Below, in pieces: positions 32,032-41,158 of a stretch of 64,000 nucleotides of DNA. Position 1 is the stretch's first letter. Every line of letters starts with the position of its first letter. The notes under the pieces were generated by a model that was not told the DNA's origin, ran no database searches, and worked only from the letters and a program-made list of their open reading frames with translations. The stretch spans positions 248,001 through 312,000 of the forward strand of contig NZ_AZCP01000002.1 in NCBI RefSeq assembly GCF_001433855.1, written 5' to 3'. This DNA comes from Levilactobacillus brevis ATCC 14869 = DSM 20054. GTDB lineage: Bacteria > Bacillota > Bacilli > Lactobacillales > Lactobacillaceae. A program made the position numbers and the translations under genes.

Positions 32032-34161
32032 GAACGTTTCAAAAAATTATGGGCGCGGACCGGGACCCGAATGGGCTTTGTCATGCTTATGGTCTTTTTA
32101 TTCTGGGCCAAAACGCTGGTCGCCTATTTCGTCGACTTCAATCTAAATCTCAGTGACCCGTTTCAATTCTTGATTATTCTCATCAATCCGATTGCGACGA
32201 CGTTATTGTTATTTGGATTGGCGTTATATTTCAAACGGGCCCGGTTCTTTTACCCGTTCCTGTTTCTCATTGATATTCTTAATACCCTACTCCTCTACAT
32301 AAATGTCATTTATTTCCGGGAGTTTACTGACTTTATGACCGTCAGCACGGTGCTCGGCTATTCCAAGGTTGATCAGGGCCTCTCTGGTAGTTCACTCGCC
32401 TTAACGTCGCCACACGATATCTTATACTGGTTGGACTTAGTGATCGTGTTAATTCTGATGGCGACTCGTCGTATCTACATTGATCCTCGTCCAGTTAATA
32501 AACGGGTTGGCTTTGCGGTCACCTCATCAGCCTTACTACTGTTCACCGTTAACTTGACTATGGGCGAGATGGATCGGCCCCAGTTGCTGACTCGGACCTT
32601 TGACCGGACCTATGTCGTCAAATACTTAGGCCTAGACGCCTTTACCGTTTACGATGGGATTAAGTCCCAGCACACCAGTGAATTGCGCTCTCACGCCAAA
32701 AAATCAGAGTTAAGCGGTATTCTCAAATATGTCCACAAGAACTATGCCGCCCCGAACAAACAACTTTTCGGCGTTGCTAAAAAGAAAAATGTCATTGTCA
32801 TTCACCTGGAAAGTTTCCAACAGTTCCTGATTAACAAAAAGGTCAACGGTCAAGAAGTCACACCTTTCCTAAATAAACTTTATAAGAGTAAGGCCACCTA
32901 CAGCTTCGATAACTTCTTCCATGAAGTTGGTCAGGGGAAGACCTCGGATGCTGAAACCATGCTTGAAACGGGCACCTATGGTCTCTCACAAGGTTCATTA
33001 TTTACCCAACTGGGAAATGACAATACCTTCCAAGCGGCCCCCGCAATCTTCGATCAATCTGGTTACACGACCGCTGTCTTCCACGGAAATGTCGCGAGTT
33101 TCTGGAATCGGAGTAACACTTACAAAAACCTGGGTTATCAGTACTTCTTCGATGCCAGTTACTTCGATACATCAGGCGACAAAGCTCTGGGTTACGGGCT
33201 AAAAGACAAGCTACTATTTAGTGATTCCGTCAAATACCTGCAACATCTCCAGCAGCCATTCTACGTGAAGTATTTAACGGTCACCAACCATTTCCCGTTT
33301 ACTTTAGATAAGGAAGATTCCAGCTTTAAAACACCGAATACTGGTGATAAGACGGTTGATAATTACTTTAAGACCGCTCATTACTTGGATCAATCCATCA
33401 AGGAATTCTACCACTATCTTGATAAATCCGGCCTCGCCAAGAATTCTTTAGTCATGATTTATGGGGACCATTATGGGATCTCTAACTCATCAAATAAGAG
33501 TTTAGCGAAGTTGCTGGGTGTCAATCCCGATGATTGGAATGATTATGATAACGCCCAACTTCAACGCGTGCCACTGATGTTCAATATGCCTGGCTATACG
33601 AAGGGTAAAGTTGAGCATACCTATGGTGGCGAGATCGACGTGTTACCAACACTGCTCCATCTGATGGGCATTAATTCCAAGAAGTACATTCAATTTGGAA
33701 CTGATCTTTTCTCCAGCGAACATAATCCCGTAGTTGCCTTTCGAAATCGTGATTGGGTCAGCCCGGACTATACGTCCATTGATGACACCATTTACAGTAA
33801 TCGCACCAAACAAGAGATTCACCCGACTGGAAAACTGGCAAAGAAGATCGCGGCTATTCAGAAACACGTTAACCAAGGTCTCAACGATTCCGATTCACTG
33901 AACCAAAAGAATCTGCTACGATTCTACCATCCTAGTGGCTTCAAAACCGTAGATGCCTCAGATTATAACTACTCTGACGGCCTACAAAAAGCCGAAAAAT
34001 TGGAGAAGAAGTTGGGACTAAAGTCAACTAGTCTGTTCTCCCGTAATGGTGATAAATCAACACAGTCTCTTTACCAAACTGATGCGCCAGAATTGAATCA
34101 TAAAGAAACGGATTCCAACCGGATCAAGATTACCAATCAAGACGATACCAGTGGCAAATAG
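32032..34161 (+). CDS. Lipoteichoic acid synthase family protein (LtaS)
   Basis: Protein of 709 residues: five N-terminal membrane helices (about 1-180) and an extracellular sulfatase-fold domain. Metal and catalytic residues are visible: Glu in VIHLESFQQF, the catalytic Thr in QGKTSDAETM near residue 305, and the Asp/His pair in YGDHYG near 480, as well as NHFPFT. It polymerises glycerol phosphate from phosphatidylglycerol onto the glycolipid anchor. Start is GTG 32032, 9 bases after GAAGGAG; the ATG at 32011 lies upstream of that site. A C-terminal extension of about 110 residues, rich in Lys and Ser, lies outside the catalytic domain. Confidence 0.92.
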   Translation, partial: ERFKKLWARTGTRMGFVMLMVFLFWAKTLVAYFVDFNLNLSDPFQFLIILINPIATTLLLFGLALYFKRARFFYPFLFLIDILNTLLLYINVIYFREFTDFMTVSTVLGYSKVDQGLSGSSLALTSPHDILYWLDLVIVLILMATRRIYIDPRPVNKRVGFAVTSSALLLFTVNLTMGEMDRPQLLTRTFDRTYVVKYLGLDAFTVYDGIKSQHTSELRSHAKKSELSGILKYVHKNYAAPNKQLFGVAKKKNVIVIHLESFQQFLINKKVNGQEVTPFLNKLYKSKATYSFDNFFHEVGQGKTSDAETMLETGTYGLSQGSLFTQLGNDNTFQAAPAIFDQSGYTTAVFHGNVASFWNRSNTYKNLGYQYFFDASYFDTSGDKALGYGLKDKLLFSDSVKYLQHLQQPFYVKYLTVTNHFPFTLDKEDSSFKTPNTGDKTVDNYFKTAHYLDQSIKEFYHYLDKSGLAKNSLVMIYGDHYGISNSSNKSLAKLLGVNPDDWNDYDNAQLQRVPLMFNMPGYTKGKVEHTYGGEIDVLPTLLHLMGINSKKYIQFGTDLFSSEHNPVVAFRNRDWVSPDYTSIDDTIYSNRTKQEIHPTGKLAKKIAAIQKHVNQGLNDSDSLNQKNLLRFYHPSGFKTVDASDYNYSDGLQKAEKLEKKLGLKSTSLFSRNGDKSTQSLYQTDAPELNHKETDSNRIKITNQDDTSGK

Positions 34162-34175
34162 ACATGATCATTAAT

Positions 34176-34222
34176 AAAGAAGCTGTTCGCTCGATCTCAT
34201 GATCTGGCGAACAGCTTCTTTG
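34176..34222. terminator. Bidirectional terminator
   Basis: AAAGAAGCTGTTCGC pairs with GCGAACAGCTTCTTT around a 16-base loop, between the convergent LtaS and reductase genes. Confidence 0.9.
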
Positions 34223-34240
34223 AGTTTTTAACACTTTGTT

Positions 34241-35236
34241 TTATGATTGAGGTGTCAGCGACGTACTGTGCATGGGTCCCCGCCGATCTGGGAAGAACTG
34301 TGTCATAATTGACTGAACGGCCACTGGTGCTTCGCCATAGCCCGTCGCAATTAAGGGTTGCTTACCAGGATAGGTGACGCCATCCCCAATTGCATAAATA
34401 CCGGGAACGCTGGTCTCCATGGTTTGTGACACATTAATCAGGTTGCGGGTTTCCGCTAAGTCAATATCCCAGCCAGCTAAGGCGTGATGATCTGACGTAT
34501 AGCCATAGCTCACGACAAGTTTATCGACAATTTGTTCGGCGGTGGCTGTCTGTGAACCAACCTCCTTCAAGGTCACCTTGAGTTGCCCCGTCGCCGTTGG
34601 TGCGACCTCACGAATCAAGTATGGTGTTTTAACTGCTACCGTCGAGGCGTGCAATAAATCTACCATATGTGCCAATCCTCGAAATTGGGCACGACGATGG
34701 AGTAACGTCACCGACTTGGCGACCGGTTCCAGCATCAAGGCCTGATCAATTGCCGCATCACCACCACCGGCAACCATCACCGTCTGATCTTGAAAATCGG
34801 CCAATCGGGGAACGCTGTAGACCAATTGTTTTCCCGTTGCGGCTTCGGCACCGGGAACAGTTAAGGGACGTGGTGCAAATGCGCCATTACCGATGGCCAC
34901 AATAATCGCTGTAGTCTGCGTGGTCCCGGCATCTGTGGTCACGGTAAATCCGGCCTCATTAGCGGTCACATTAGTTACTTCCTGCCCCGTCTTAATTGTC
35001 AGGGGGAACTGGGTCAGTTGTTCACGCTGAGCCTTGATCAAGTCGCGTCCATTGATAGCCGGTAGCCCCGCCACATCTAAAATCGTTTTCTCTGGATAGA
35101 GGGCATTAACCTGCCCGCCCAGTTCACTTAGACTTTCTAACAGTTGGGTCTTGGCGTTATGCATGCCCGCGTAAAAGGCCGCAAACATGCCCGCTGGGCC
35201 GCCACCAATAATGGTTATATCGTATGTTTCTGTCAT
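34241..35236 (-). CDS. Ferredoxin/flavodoxin-NADP+ reductase, YumC type
   Basis: Flavoprotein of 331 residues: FAD motif GGGPAGMFAAFYAG at residues 10-23, NADP motif VAGGGDAAIDQ near 155 and the C-terminal YAIGDGV FAD segment near 280. The thioredoxin-reductase Cys-x-x-Cys is absent, and LGGQVNALYPEKTILDVAG is the landmark of YumC-type reductases, which pass electrons between NADPH and ferredoxin or flavodoxin. ATG 35236 is 9 bases after GGAG. The gene is divergent from the DUF915 hydrolase, whose start is 45 bases away. Confidence 0.88.
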   Translation of the reverse strand: MTETYDITIIGGGPAGMFAAFYAGMHNAKTQLLESLSELGGQVNALYPEKTILDVAGLPAINGRDLIKAQREQLTQFPLTIKTGQEVTNVTANEAGFTVTTDAGTTQTTAIIVAIGNGAFAPRPLTVPGAEAATGKQLVYSVPRLADFQDQTVMVAGGGDAAIDQALMLEPVAKSVTLLHRRAQFRGLAHMVDLLHASTVAVKTPYLIREVAPTATGQLKVTLKEVGSQTATAEQIVDKLVVSYGYTSDHHALAGWDIDLAETRNLINVSQTMETSVPGIYAIGDGVTYPGKQPLIATGYGEAPVAVQSIMTQFFPDRRGPMHSTSLTPQS

Positions 35237-35280
35237 TCTCATTTACTCCATTCTATTCTGTCCTTAAGGAGGTGTTTGCC

Positions 35281-36039
35281 ATGGCTCATCGACGTCGCTT
35301 AACGGTTCTCTTGACCACCATCGTAGTTCTCTTAGGTCTCTGTACTTGGTGGAACCACCGTTGGTCGGTCTTAACTCACGTTCGCGTTCCCCAAACCACC
35401 ACCGCAACAATTTTTTTACCCGGAAGTAGTGGCGGATGGCTGTCACTTCGGAGTATGGTCACCAGTCTTAACCGGCCTCATCTGGCCACCTTTGCGCTCA
35501 CAGCCCACGTTTCTTTTGCCGGCCGCGTCTCTTGGCAACAACGGCACGCTATTCGGGCAAATAATCCATTGGTTCCGATCATCTTTAAAGATAACACACA
35601 TCCCCAACGACAAGCGCGCCAGTTGCTCGTTGTCTTAAACCAACTCCACCGCCGTTATGGGATTAATCACATTAACGTTGTCGGTCACTCTTCGGGCGGC
35701 ACCATTATCTATGATTATCTCAATAACCGGTCACAAGCCCCGGTAACCGTTCGCCGAATTGTAACAATTGGCGCTGACTTTCCGGAACGAACACCTTTAC
35801 GCCGCGTTACCCCTAGCTGTGATTGGCTTAATCTGGCCGGTACAATTGGTGCTTTGGACAATGATAGCGAGGTTCCCGCAGCGACCGTGACCCCACTTGC
35901 ACACTTGGTTGCCCAACGCGGTGTCCATTACCATTTTCGGCGTTATTCCGGTCCCGTTTGGAACACACAACATTCCCTGCTACATGAGAACCCCGCGTTA
36001 GACGCACTGATTATCCGGGCCCTTTACCCACCTAACTGA
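35281..36039 (+). CDS. DUF915 alpha/beta hydrolase
   Basis: Protein of 252 residues with an N-terminal membrane anchor or signal peptide (RLTVLLTTIVVLLGLCTWW) and an alpha/beta-hydrolase domain. The nucleophile elbow is GHSSGG near residue 142, and TIFLPGSSGG near 45 is the DUF915 oxyanion-side motif. His near the C-terminus (NTQHSLLHENPAL) completes a likely triad. Function is unknown; these are common surface-facing hydrolases in lactobacilli. ATG 35281 is 8 bases after AAGGAGG. The 3' end overlaps the convergent PrsW gene by 16 bases. A second family member lies at 40343-41158. Confidence 0.82.
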   Translation: MAHRRRLTVLLTTIVVLLGLCTWWNHRWSVLTHVRVPQTTTATIFLPGSSGGWLSLRSMVTSLNRPHLATFALTAHVSFAGRVSWQQRHAIRANNPLVPIIFKDNTHPQRQARQLLVVLNQLHRRYGINHINVVGHSSGGTIIYDYLNNRSQAPVTVRRIVTIGADFPERTPLRRVTPSCDWLNLAGTIGALDNDSEVPAATVTPLAHLVAQRGVHYHFRRYSGPVWNTQHSLLHENPALDALIIRALYPPN

Positions 36040-37067
36040 GTGCTTTTTAAAATTCGCTGGCCTTGTAAAGTGCGTGCTTCCCGTAACCCCGCATTGACCA
36101 ACACGAAGATGGCCATCCAACCAATAGCAATTAATACCCATTGCTGGAGATAAAGAATATCTAACAAGGCAAAGGGGGCATTCCAATCCCAAATGGCATG
36201 CAGTGCGACCGCCAATAAATAGAAACGTAAGAATTTCGGCGCCACCATATTGCTCCCCGTGACGGGCTGATGCCGATCTTTGGCTAAAATAATTGCAGCA
36301 CCCATAATGGCGGACCAAATCGTGTGAGTCCCTATTGCTTGCCAGCTGCGCATTAATAGTGTCACTAGTCCGTATTGACCCGTGTAGCCGGCCGTTTCAA
36401 ATACGGCAAATCCAGCTCCAATTGCGGCGCCGACTAATAATCCATTAAAAATATAATTCAAATGAAATTGATTGATAAAATAAGCAATTACTAACATTTT
36501 GGCAGTTTCTTCAATAAAGCCCACAATTAGGGCCGATTCCCATGAAACGCCGTTACCAGAGGGAATTAATGAGTACAAAATCATCGTCGCAACCAGCGAT
36601 AAGATCCCACCGACCAAAAATACGGTCATCAGTTGGTAAACCGAAATATTCTGGAAAACATTCATTTCGAAAAACATGACCAGTAACGAAAATGGCACGG
36701 TTAATGAGCCAATGAAAATCATCCCCGGAACCGCATTATTACTCCGAAAGACTAAGAAGAGCATCGCTAGTAAGAAGAAACTAGCACCCAACAATGCAAA
36801 CACACGGGAAAATAGCCATGGTTTGACTGGTGCAGCCGATACTGCCTCTAAAGACGGCGTCGTTTCTCGAGTTCCAACAATGAAAAGCGCTTCAGCCTCG
36901 TCATGATCGTGGTGCTTAAAGACGGATGAGAACATCTGGAATAGGTGGATTTCAACCACCTTATTCTCCCCGGTCCACTCATTCATCTCTTTGGTGGCAT
37001 CGTCTAATAAGTGGTTATGGTAGTGAAATCGTTTTTTTAGTGGTTTAATGGCTTCCTTATCGGTCAT
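36024..37067 (-). CDS. PrsW family intramembrane metalloprotease
   Basis: Protein of 347 residues with a soluble N-terminal stretch of about 85 residues and eight or so helices. The PrsW motifs are present: GFIEETAKML near residue 175, GAAIGAGFAVFE near 207, and conserved His residues in GTHTIWSA and ALHAIWDW. B. subtilis PrsW cuts the anti-sigma factor RsiW; no sigma/anti-sigma pair is nearby, so the substrate is unknown. ATG 37067 follows AGGAAAGGG. The 3' end overlaps the DUF915 gene. Confidence 0.85.
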   Translation of the reverse strand: MTDKEAIKPLKKRFHYHNHLLDDATKEMNEWTGENKVVEIHLFQMFSSVFKHHDHDEAEALFIVGTRETTPSLEAVSAAPVKPWLFSRVFALLGASFFLLAMLFLVFRSNNAVPGMIFIGSLTVPFSLLVMFFEMNVFQNISVYQLMTVFLVGGILSLVATMILYSLIPSGNGVSWESALIVGFIEETAKMLVIAYFINQFHLNYIFNGLLVGAAIGAGFAVFETAGYTGQYGLVTLLMRSWQAIGTHTIWSAIMGAAIILAKDRHQPVTGSNMVAPKFLRFYLLAVALHAIWDWNAPFALLDILYLQQWVLIAIGWMAIFVLVNAGLREARTLQGQRILKSTQLGG

Positions 37068-37157
37068 GGTGTCGTCCCTTTCCTGCTATCAACGGATTAA
37101 TTCGGTTCCTATCTTACCCTGAACGGTCAAATGCTTCAACTTGGTGACGGGGTGAGC

Positions 37158-37186
37158 TTGCTAAATGTAACCCGTTACATTATAGT
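37158..37186 (+). promoter_or_regulatory. Nucleoside hydrolase promoter with an operator in its spacer
   Basis: TTGCTA (37158-37163), 17-base spacer, TATAGT (37181-37186). The spacer is almost filled by AATGTAAC, CC, GTTACATT (37164-37181), a perfect 8-2-8 inverted repeat like operators of LacI-family repressors. It matches the cre consensus except for one central base, so CcpA or a dedicated repressor are both possible. Confidence 0.65.
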
Positions 37187-37235
37187 AGAGAGAGGCTTTT
37201 AACTAATTCTGGATTAAAGGGGAGACAAGATTATC

Positions 37236-38192
37236 ATGGCAAAACGCAAAATGATTTTAGACTTAGATACTGGGATTGACGATTCTCTCGCAATCGCTTA
37301 CGCACTGGGTGCACCTGATGTAGATTTGATTGGGATTATCGGTTCTTACGGTAACGTGGTTATCGAAGAAGGTGGCAAGAACGCACTAAAGATTTTGGAA
37401 CTGTTAGGTCACACTGACATCCCCGTCTATCTAGGTGAAAGTCATTCTTCAACCTCCGATCATTTTGATCGGATGGAAGTCAGTGCCAACATTCACGGCC
37501 AAAATGGGATTGGTGAAGTTGACCTGCCTGAACCAACGCGTGCTATCGAAAGTGAATCCGGTGTTGACTTCTTAATCGATGCCGTTCACCAATATGGTAA
37601 AGACCTAACGTTGGTTCCAACCGGCCCAATGACTAACTTAGCTGCTGCTTTGAAGAAGGCCCCAGAAATTGCCACAGAAATGGGCAACATGACCTTCATG
37701 GGTGGCGCCTTAACCATGCCAGGTAACGTAACCCGTTTCGCCGAAGCAAACATTAACCAAGATGCCGAAGCCGCTAACGCCGTCCTCACTAGCCCACTCC
37801 ACTCAACGATGGTTGGCCTAGATGTTACGCTACGGACTTTGTTGACTAAGAAAGAAACCCAACAATGGCGTGATTTAGGTACGACATCTGGTGAAAAGTT
37901 TGCTGACATCGTGGACTACTACATCGAAGCCTACAAGCAATTTAACGACAACTTGGGTGGCTGTGCACTGCACGATCCATTAGCCGTTGGGGTAGCGCTA
38001 GACCCTAGCTTTGTGACAACGATTGATCTCAATATGGTCGTCAACACCAATAAGGAAACTTATGGCCGAACTATCGGTGATGACAACCGTTTGAACGAAC
38101 CAACTAACGTCAAGGTCGCTGTAATGGTCGACAAAGATCGTTACCTGAAAGTCTTCATGGACTACCTGACCAACTTATTCAAAGAAAACTAA
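37236..38192 (+). CDS. Inosine/uridine-preferring nucleoside hydrolase
   Basis: Protein of 318 residues. The calcium-binding signature DLDTGIDDSLA lies at residues 8-18; VPTGPMTNLA near 125 and MGGALTMPGNVTRFAEANINQDAEAA near 150 line the ribose site, and HDPLAVG near 245 gives the catalytic His and last Asp. It splits nucleosides into base and ribose for salvage. ATG 37236 with GGGGAG 11 bases upstream. It is a single gene between an operator-bearing promoter and a terminator. Confidence 0.92.
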   Translation: MAKRKMILDLDTGIDDSLAIAYALGAPDVDLIGIIGSYGNVVIEEGGKNALKILELLGHTDIPVYLGESHSSTSDHFDRMEVSANIHGQNGIGEVDLPEPTRAIESESGVDFLIDAVHQYGKDLTLVPTGPMTNLAAALKKAPEIATEMGNMTFMGGALTMPGNVTRFAEANINQDAEAANAVLTSPLHSTMVGLDVTLRTLLTKKETQQWRDLGTTSGEKFADIVDYYIEAYKQFNDNLGGCALHDPLAVGVALDPSFVTTIDLNMVVNTNKETYGRTIGDDNRLNEPTNVKVAVMVDKDRYLKVFMDYLTNLFKEN

Positions 38193-38201
38193 CTCATTAT
38201 C

Positions 38202-38244
38202 AAAAACCATTGCTCTGCTATTTAAAGTCGAGCAATGGTTTTTA
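38202..38244 (+). terminator. Terminator after the nucleoside hydrolase
   Basis: AAAAACCATTGCTC pairs with GAGCAATGGTTTTTA around a 14-base loop. Confidence 0.9.
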
Positions 38245-38332
38245 ATATTCTATCAGTCTAATCGTTTTTCTTTACGCCCACGCTGAAATCCCGTAAACTT
38301 AACTTATTAACTTTACGCAAGGGGGGACCACT

Positions 38333-38680
38333 ATGCAACCACAAGTTCAGTCTGAACATCGGGTCATCAATGGTTTAAGTTATTTGAGCGTTATCTTTAT
38401 GCCAGTCGGCTTTCCATTATTGGTGTTAATCACGGCGGCTTTCACCCAATTGGCACCCGACGTGACCCGCTCAGCACGGCACGCATTGATCTTGCAATTA
38501 CTGCCATTCATTTGTTTCATCGTCTTAGCCTTTAGCATCGGTGGCATATCACTCTTCACCTCTGTTAACGGTCGCTTCTTAGCCGGTAGCGGCTTAATCA
38601 TTGGCGCGGCTTTGGTGCTACTATCTGTCGTGCTCTATCTATATAACATTTACCGAGCAATTCGTATTTTTGCCGCTTAG
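38333..38680 (+). CDS. Small membrane protein, DUF4870 type
   Basis: Protein of 115 residues with three hydrophobic helices (about 13-36, 53-72, 83-105) and the DUF4870 pattern NGLSYLSVIFMPVGFPLL then SARHALILQ. The family resembles Tic20-like membrane proteins; no biochemical role is known. Start is ATG 38333, with AAGGGGGG 9 bases upstream. Single gene followed by a terminator. Confidence 0.72.
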   Translation: MQPQVQSEHRVINGLSYLSVIFMPVGFPLLVLITAAFTQLAPDVTRSARHALILQLLPFICFIVLAFSIGGISLFTSVNGRFLAGSGLIIGAALVLLSVVLYLYNIYRAIRIFAA

Positions 38681-38687
38681 GCCCACT

Positions 38688-38719
38688 AAAAAACACGACC
38701 CGTTAAAGGTCGTGTTTTT
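38688..38719. terminator. Bidirectional terminator
   Basis: AAAAACACGACC, loop CGTTAAA, GGTCGTGTTTTT, between convergent genes. Confidence 0.92.
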
Positions 38720-38720
38720 A

Positions 38721-39383
38721 TTATGCCTTGTAATTGAAATTACTAATCATCGTTTTTACAGCCGTGTTGGTATACTCAGTTGCATAGGCCTTCTTTTGTG
38801 CTGCCGTTAATGTTGAAGCACTGTCAAAAGCCTCCGTGTACTTCTTCAACATTACTGGCTTCACATACTTCTTAGCATAGGCAGAAGCTGGACTCGTCTT
38901 AGTCTTGGTATACGTATAGCTCTTACCCGATGTCGCTAATCGACGGTTAAGCTTCGTGCCATAAACCTTCGTACTAACCGTCGTACTGGTCTTCTTGGTC
39001 AACTTAAACGTATAGTTTTTCTTAGACAAGGACGTCGTTGTCTTATTATCTTTTGTTTTAAATTCAATCAGCTTGTACTTAGTCGTTAACGTCCGCTTAT
39101 TTTTACTTAATTTAATAGAACTTGGCACGCCATACTTCACATTCGCGTTAGCACCATTAAAATCGCCGAAGATCAACAATGTTCCAGTCTTGCCAGATGA
39201 CTTGTAGGTCTTAAAGTAAAAAGCGGTCTTCGATTTGGCGCTCTTGTAATAACGCTTTAAATCGGTATTGGTAAACGTTGGTTTGGCTTTTGTCTTAGCA
39301 CTAGCAACACTTGGTGCGGCAATTCCTCCCAAAGTTCCTGCTGCCAGTACCAATAATCCCATCTTCACCATTAAACGTTTCAT
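38721..39383 (-). CDS. Secreted Lys/Thr-rich protein of unknown function
   Basis: Protein of 220 residues with a signal peptide (MKRLMVKMGLLVLAAGTLGG, cleavage near ASA-KT). The mature protein is very basic and Thr/Lys/Tyr-rich (KRYYKSAKSKTAFYFKTYKS), with beta-strand-like alternation up to about residue 150 and a helical end. It resembles other secreted lactobacillus proteins of unknown function, and I do not assign a family. ATG 39383 has AAGGAGG 9 bases upstream; ATG 39389 is too close to it. Single gene. Confidence 0.7.
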   Translation of the reverse strand: MKRLMVKMGLLVLAAGTLGGIAAPSVASAKTKAKPTFTNTDLKRYYKSAKSKTAFYFKTYKSSGKTGTLLIFGDFNGANANVKYGVPSSIKLSKNKRTLTTKYKLIEFKTKDNKTTTSLSKKNYTFKLTKKTSTTVSTKVYGTKLNRRLATSGKSYTYTKTKTSPASAYAKKYVKPVMLKKYTEAFDSASTLTAAQKKAYATEYTNTAVKTMISNFNYKA

Positions 39384-39454
39384 GACCATAATCCTCCTTA
39401 AGATTCATGCTGTACACTTTTTATACTAGCATTTTACAAGTCTAATTACCAGCT

Positions 39455-40270
39455 CTATCCCAGTAATTCTGGAAACACGTGTTGTAAATAAGCCGCCACA
39501 CCAGCGTGATTATTATCCACTGGTGTCTGATGGTTAGCTGCCGCCTTCACTGCTGGTTGACCATTTTGCATCGCCACACCATCACCGGCTGCCTTAATCA
39601 TGCCCAGATCATTTTCAGCATCGCCAAACGCCATTAAATCGCTGAAATCCCAGCCAAAATGCGTTAATAACTGGCCCAATCCAACGGCCTTATCCATATC
39701 CGCAGCCAAAAATTCCAAAATTTTGGGTTGTGACCGGACAACGTGGTAAAGCTTTGTAAGCTCTGGTGTCAACTTAGCCACGACCTGATCCAAGATGGCA
39801 GAATCGGTCGCCATCACGGCTTTACTAAATAATTGGTCTGGCAAATCAGCAAAGGCCGTTGGAATAAACTTCATTGGCGCTTTAAGCATTTGCTCATAAA
39901 CCGATGGTGTTAGATCCGCAATCGGATAAACCTGATCAAAATCAAGCACATCCATCGGATAATGGTTAGCCGCGGCAAAAGCATGCAACGGTTCAAAATC
40001 ATTCCGGCTCAGTCCACTTTGTGCCAACGCTTCTTTAGTTGAATTCTGAATCACTAACGCTCCGTTAAACGTGATTGTGTAGTCATCGTCTGTTGTCAAT
40101 CCCAGCTGCTCCAAGTAATGCCAAATCGCATTGATGGGCCGGCCGGTGCACAAAACAATTTTAATACCGGCCTCATGCAGTTGGCGCAAGGCGGTTGCAT
40201 TTTCTTCGCTGATCGTCTTATCCGTATTGAGTAGCGTCTCATCTAAATCGAGCGCAATCATTTTTATCAT
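39455..40270 (-). CDS. HAD-family Cof-type phosphatase
   Basis: Protein of 271 residues of the HAD IIB (Cof) group. The nucleophile motif is ALDLDETLLN at residues 7-16, motif II LCTGRP near 40, motif III Lys near 195 and motif IV AFGDAENDLGM near 215. A cap domain lies about 85-190. Such enzymes dephosphorylate sugar phosphates, FMN or pyridoxal phosphate; the substrate cannot be read. ATG 40270 with GGAGG 10 bases upstream. It is the last gene of a same-strand row that includes a second HAD enzyme, an orphan EIIC and a DUF915 hydrolase. Confidence 0.87.
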   Translation of the reverse strand: MIKMIALDLDETLLNTDKTISEENATALRQLHEAGIKIVLCTGRPINAIWHYLEQLGLTTDDDYTITFNGALVIQNSTKEALAQSGLSRNDFEPLHAFAAANHYPMDVLDFDQVYPIADLTPSVYEQMLKAPMKFIPTAFADLPDQLFSKAVMATDSAILDQVVAKLTPELTKLYHVVRSQPKILEFLAADMDKAVGLGQLLTHFGWDFSDLMAFGDAENDLGMIKAAGDGVAMQNGQPAVKAAANHQTPVDNNHAGVAAYLQHVFPELLG

Positions 40271-40342
40271 TCGTCAACGTCCTCCGTTTTATTCCCTAGT
40301 ACCCTCAGTTTACACGTTATGCCGCTCGAAATAAACCTTCAG

Positions 40343-41158
40343 TTACGTCAGGAGGTCTTGGCGAATGAGGCCGACAATTTGTTTGTTCTCAGGCAGATCT
40401 GCATGATTGGCGTTAGCGCCCGTCACCGTGATCTGCGTAAAGTTTTTCACGCGCCCCTGAAAAATAAATTTTCCACGGTTCACGCTATCAAACGGCACAA
40501 TGCCATCGCCAGCAAAGGTTTGACTACCCGCAATCGAGTAGACCAATAAGCGCTTGGGGAGCTGGTCACGCTTAGCCACCAATTGTTTAAATAACGGTGT
40601 ATCAACTTCTGCATCGGACTCCTCTAAATTGAATGGCGAGGCAATCGTCATTAACCGGTCGGCCTTAGCCTTAGTCGCCGCTAGGTCTTGTTCCATAAAT
40701 AGCGTCAAAATCAACCCACCATTAGAATGCCCCATCGCCGAAAAGTGATTAAATTGATACGTTTTCTGCAGTGCCTTAAAGGCGATCGTAAACCATTGCG
40801 CTTGCTTTAAAATATTGGCATACCCGTCATGATGATTTTCAAACCCCACCACAATAAAGGGACGATTATCACCGTGGCGCAAATGACCACTATAGTGTAA
40901 ATGCCCATTCGTTAATACTTCCACGCGAATCAGGCTATGAGGCTTAGGCGTTTCGTGATTCAGTTCTTTCACTAAGGCGTTGAATCGATTCTGCGTGGCA
41001 CTCGATCCCGGTACCAAGAACACAGGGGCTAAGGCACTTTGATAATGCGCACGGACACTCGCTGCTTGGTGAGGTTGCCACCAAAAGCCTGGTATGCACA
41101 ATAGGACCAACAACCCAACGATTAGAAGAACGGGTGACCCCTGCAATCGTCGCTTCAT
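40343..41158 (-). CDS. DUF915 alpha/beta hydrolase, second copy
   Basis: Protein of 271 residues with a signal anchor (VLLIVGLLVLLCIPGFWW) and a hydrolase domain. FLVPGSSATQNRFN is the DUF915 first motif and MGHSNGGLILTLF holds the nucleophile Ser near residue 145; Asp near 225 and His in ANHADLPENK complete a likely triad. It is more like Listeria/Lactobacillus DUF915 proteins than the copy at 35281. Its ATG overlaps the stop of the EIIC gene (ATGA), which implies translational coupling and a shared function. Confidence 0.85.
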   Translation of the reverse strand: MKRRLQGSPVLLIVGLLVLLCIPGFWWQPHQAASVRAHYQSALAPVFLVPGSSATQNRFNALVKELNHETPKPHSLIRVEVLTNGHLHYSGHLRHGDNRPFIVVGFENHHDGYANILKQAQWFTIAFKALQKTYQFNHFSAMGHSNGGLILTLFMEQDLAATKAKADRLMTIASPFNLEESDAEVDTPLFKQLVAKRDQLPKRLLVYSIAGSQTFAGDGIVPFDSVNRGKFIFQGRVKNFTQITVTGANANHADLPENKQIVGLIRQDLLT

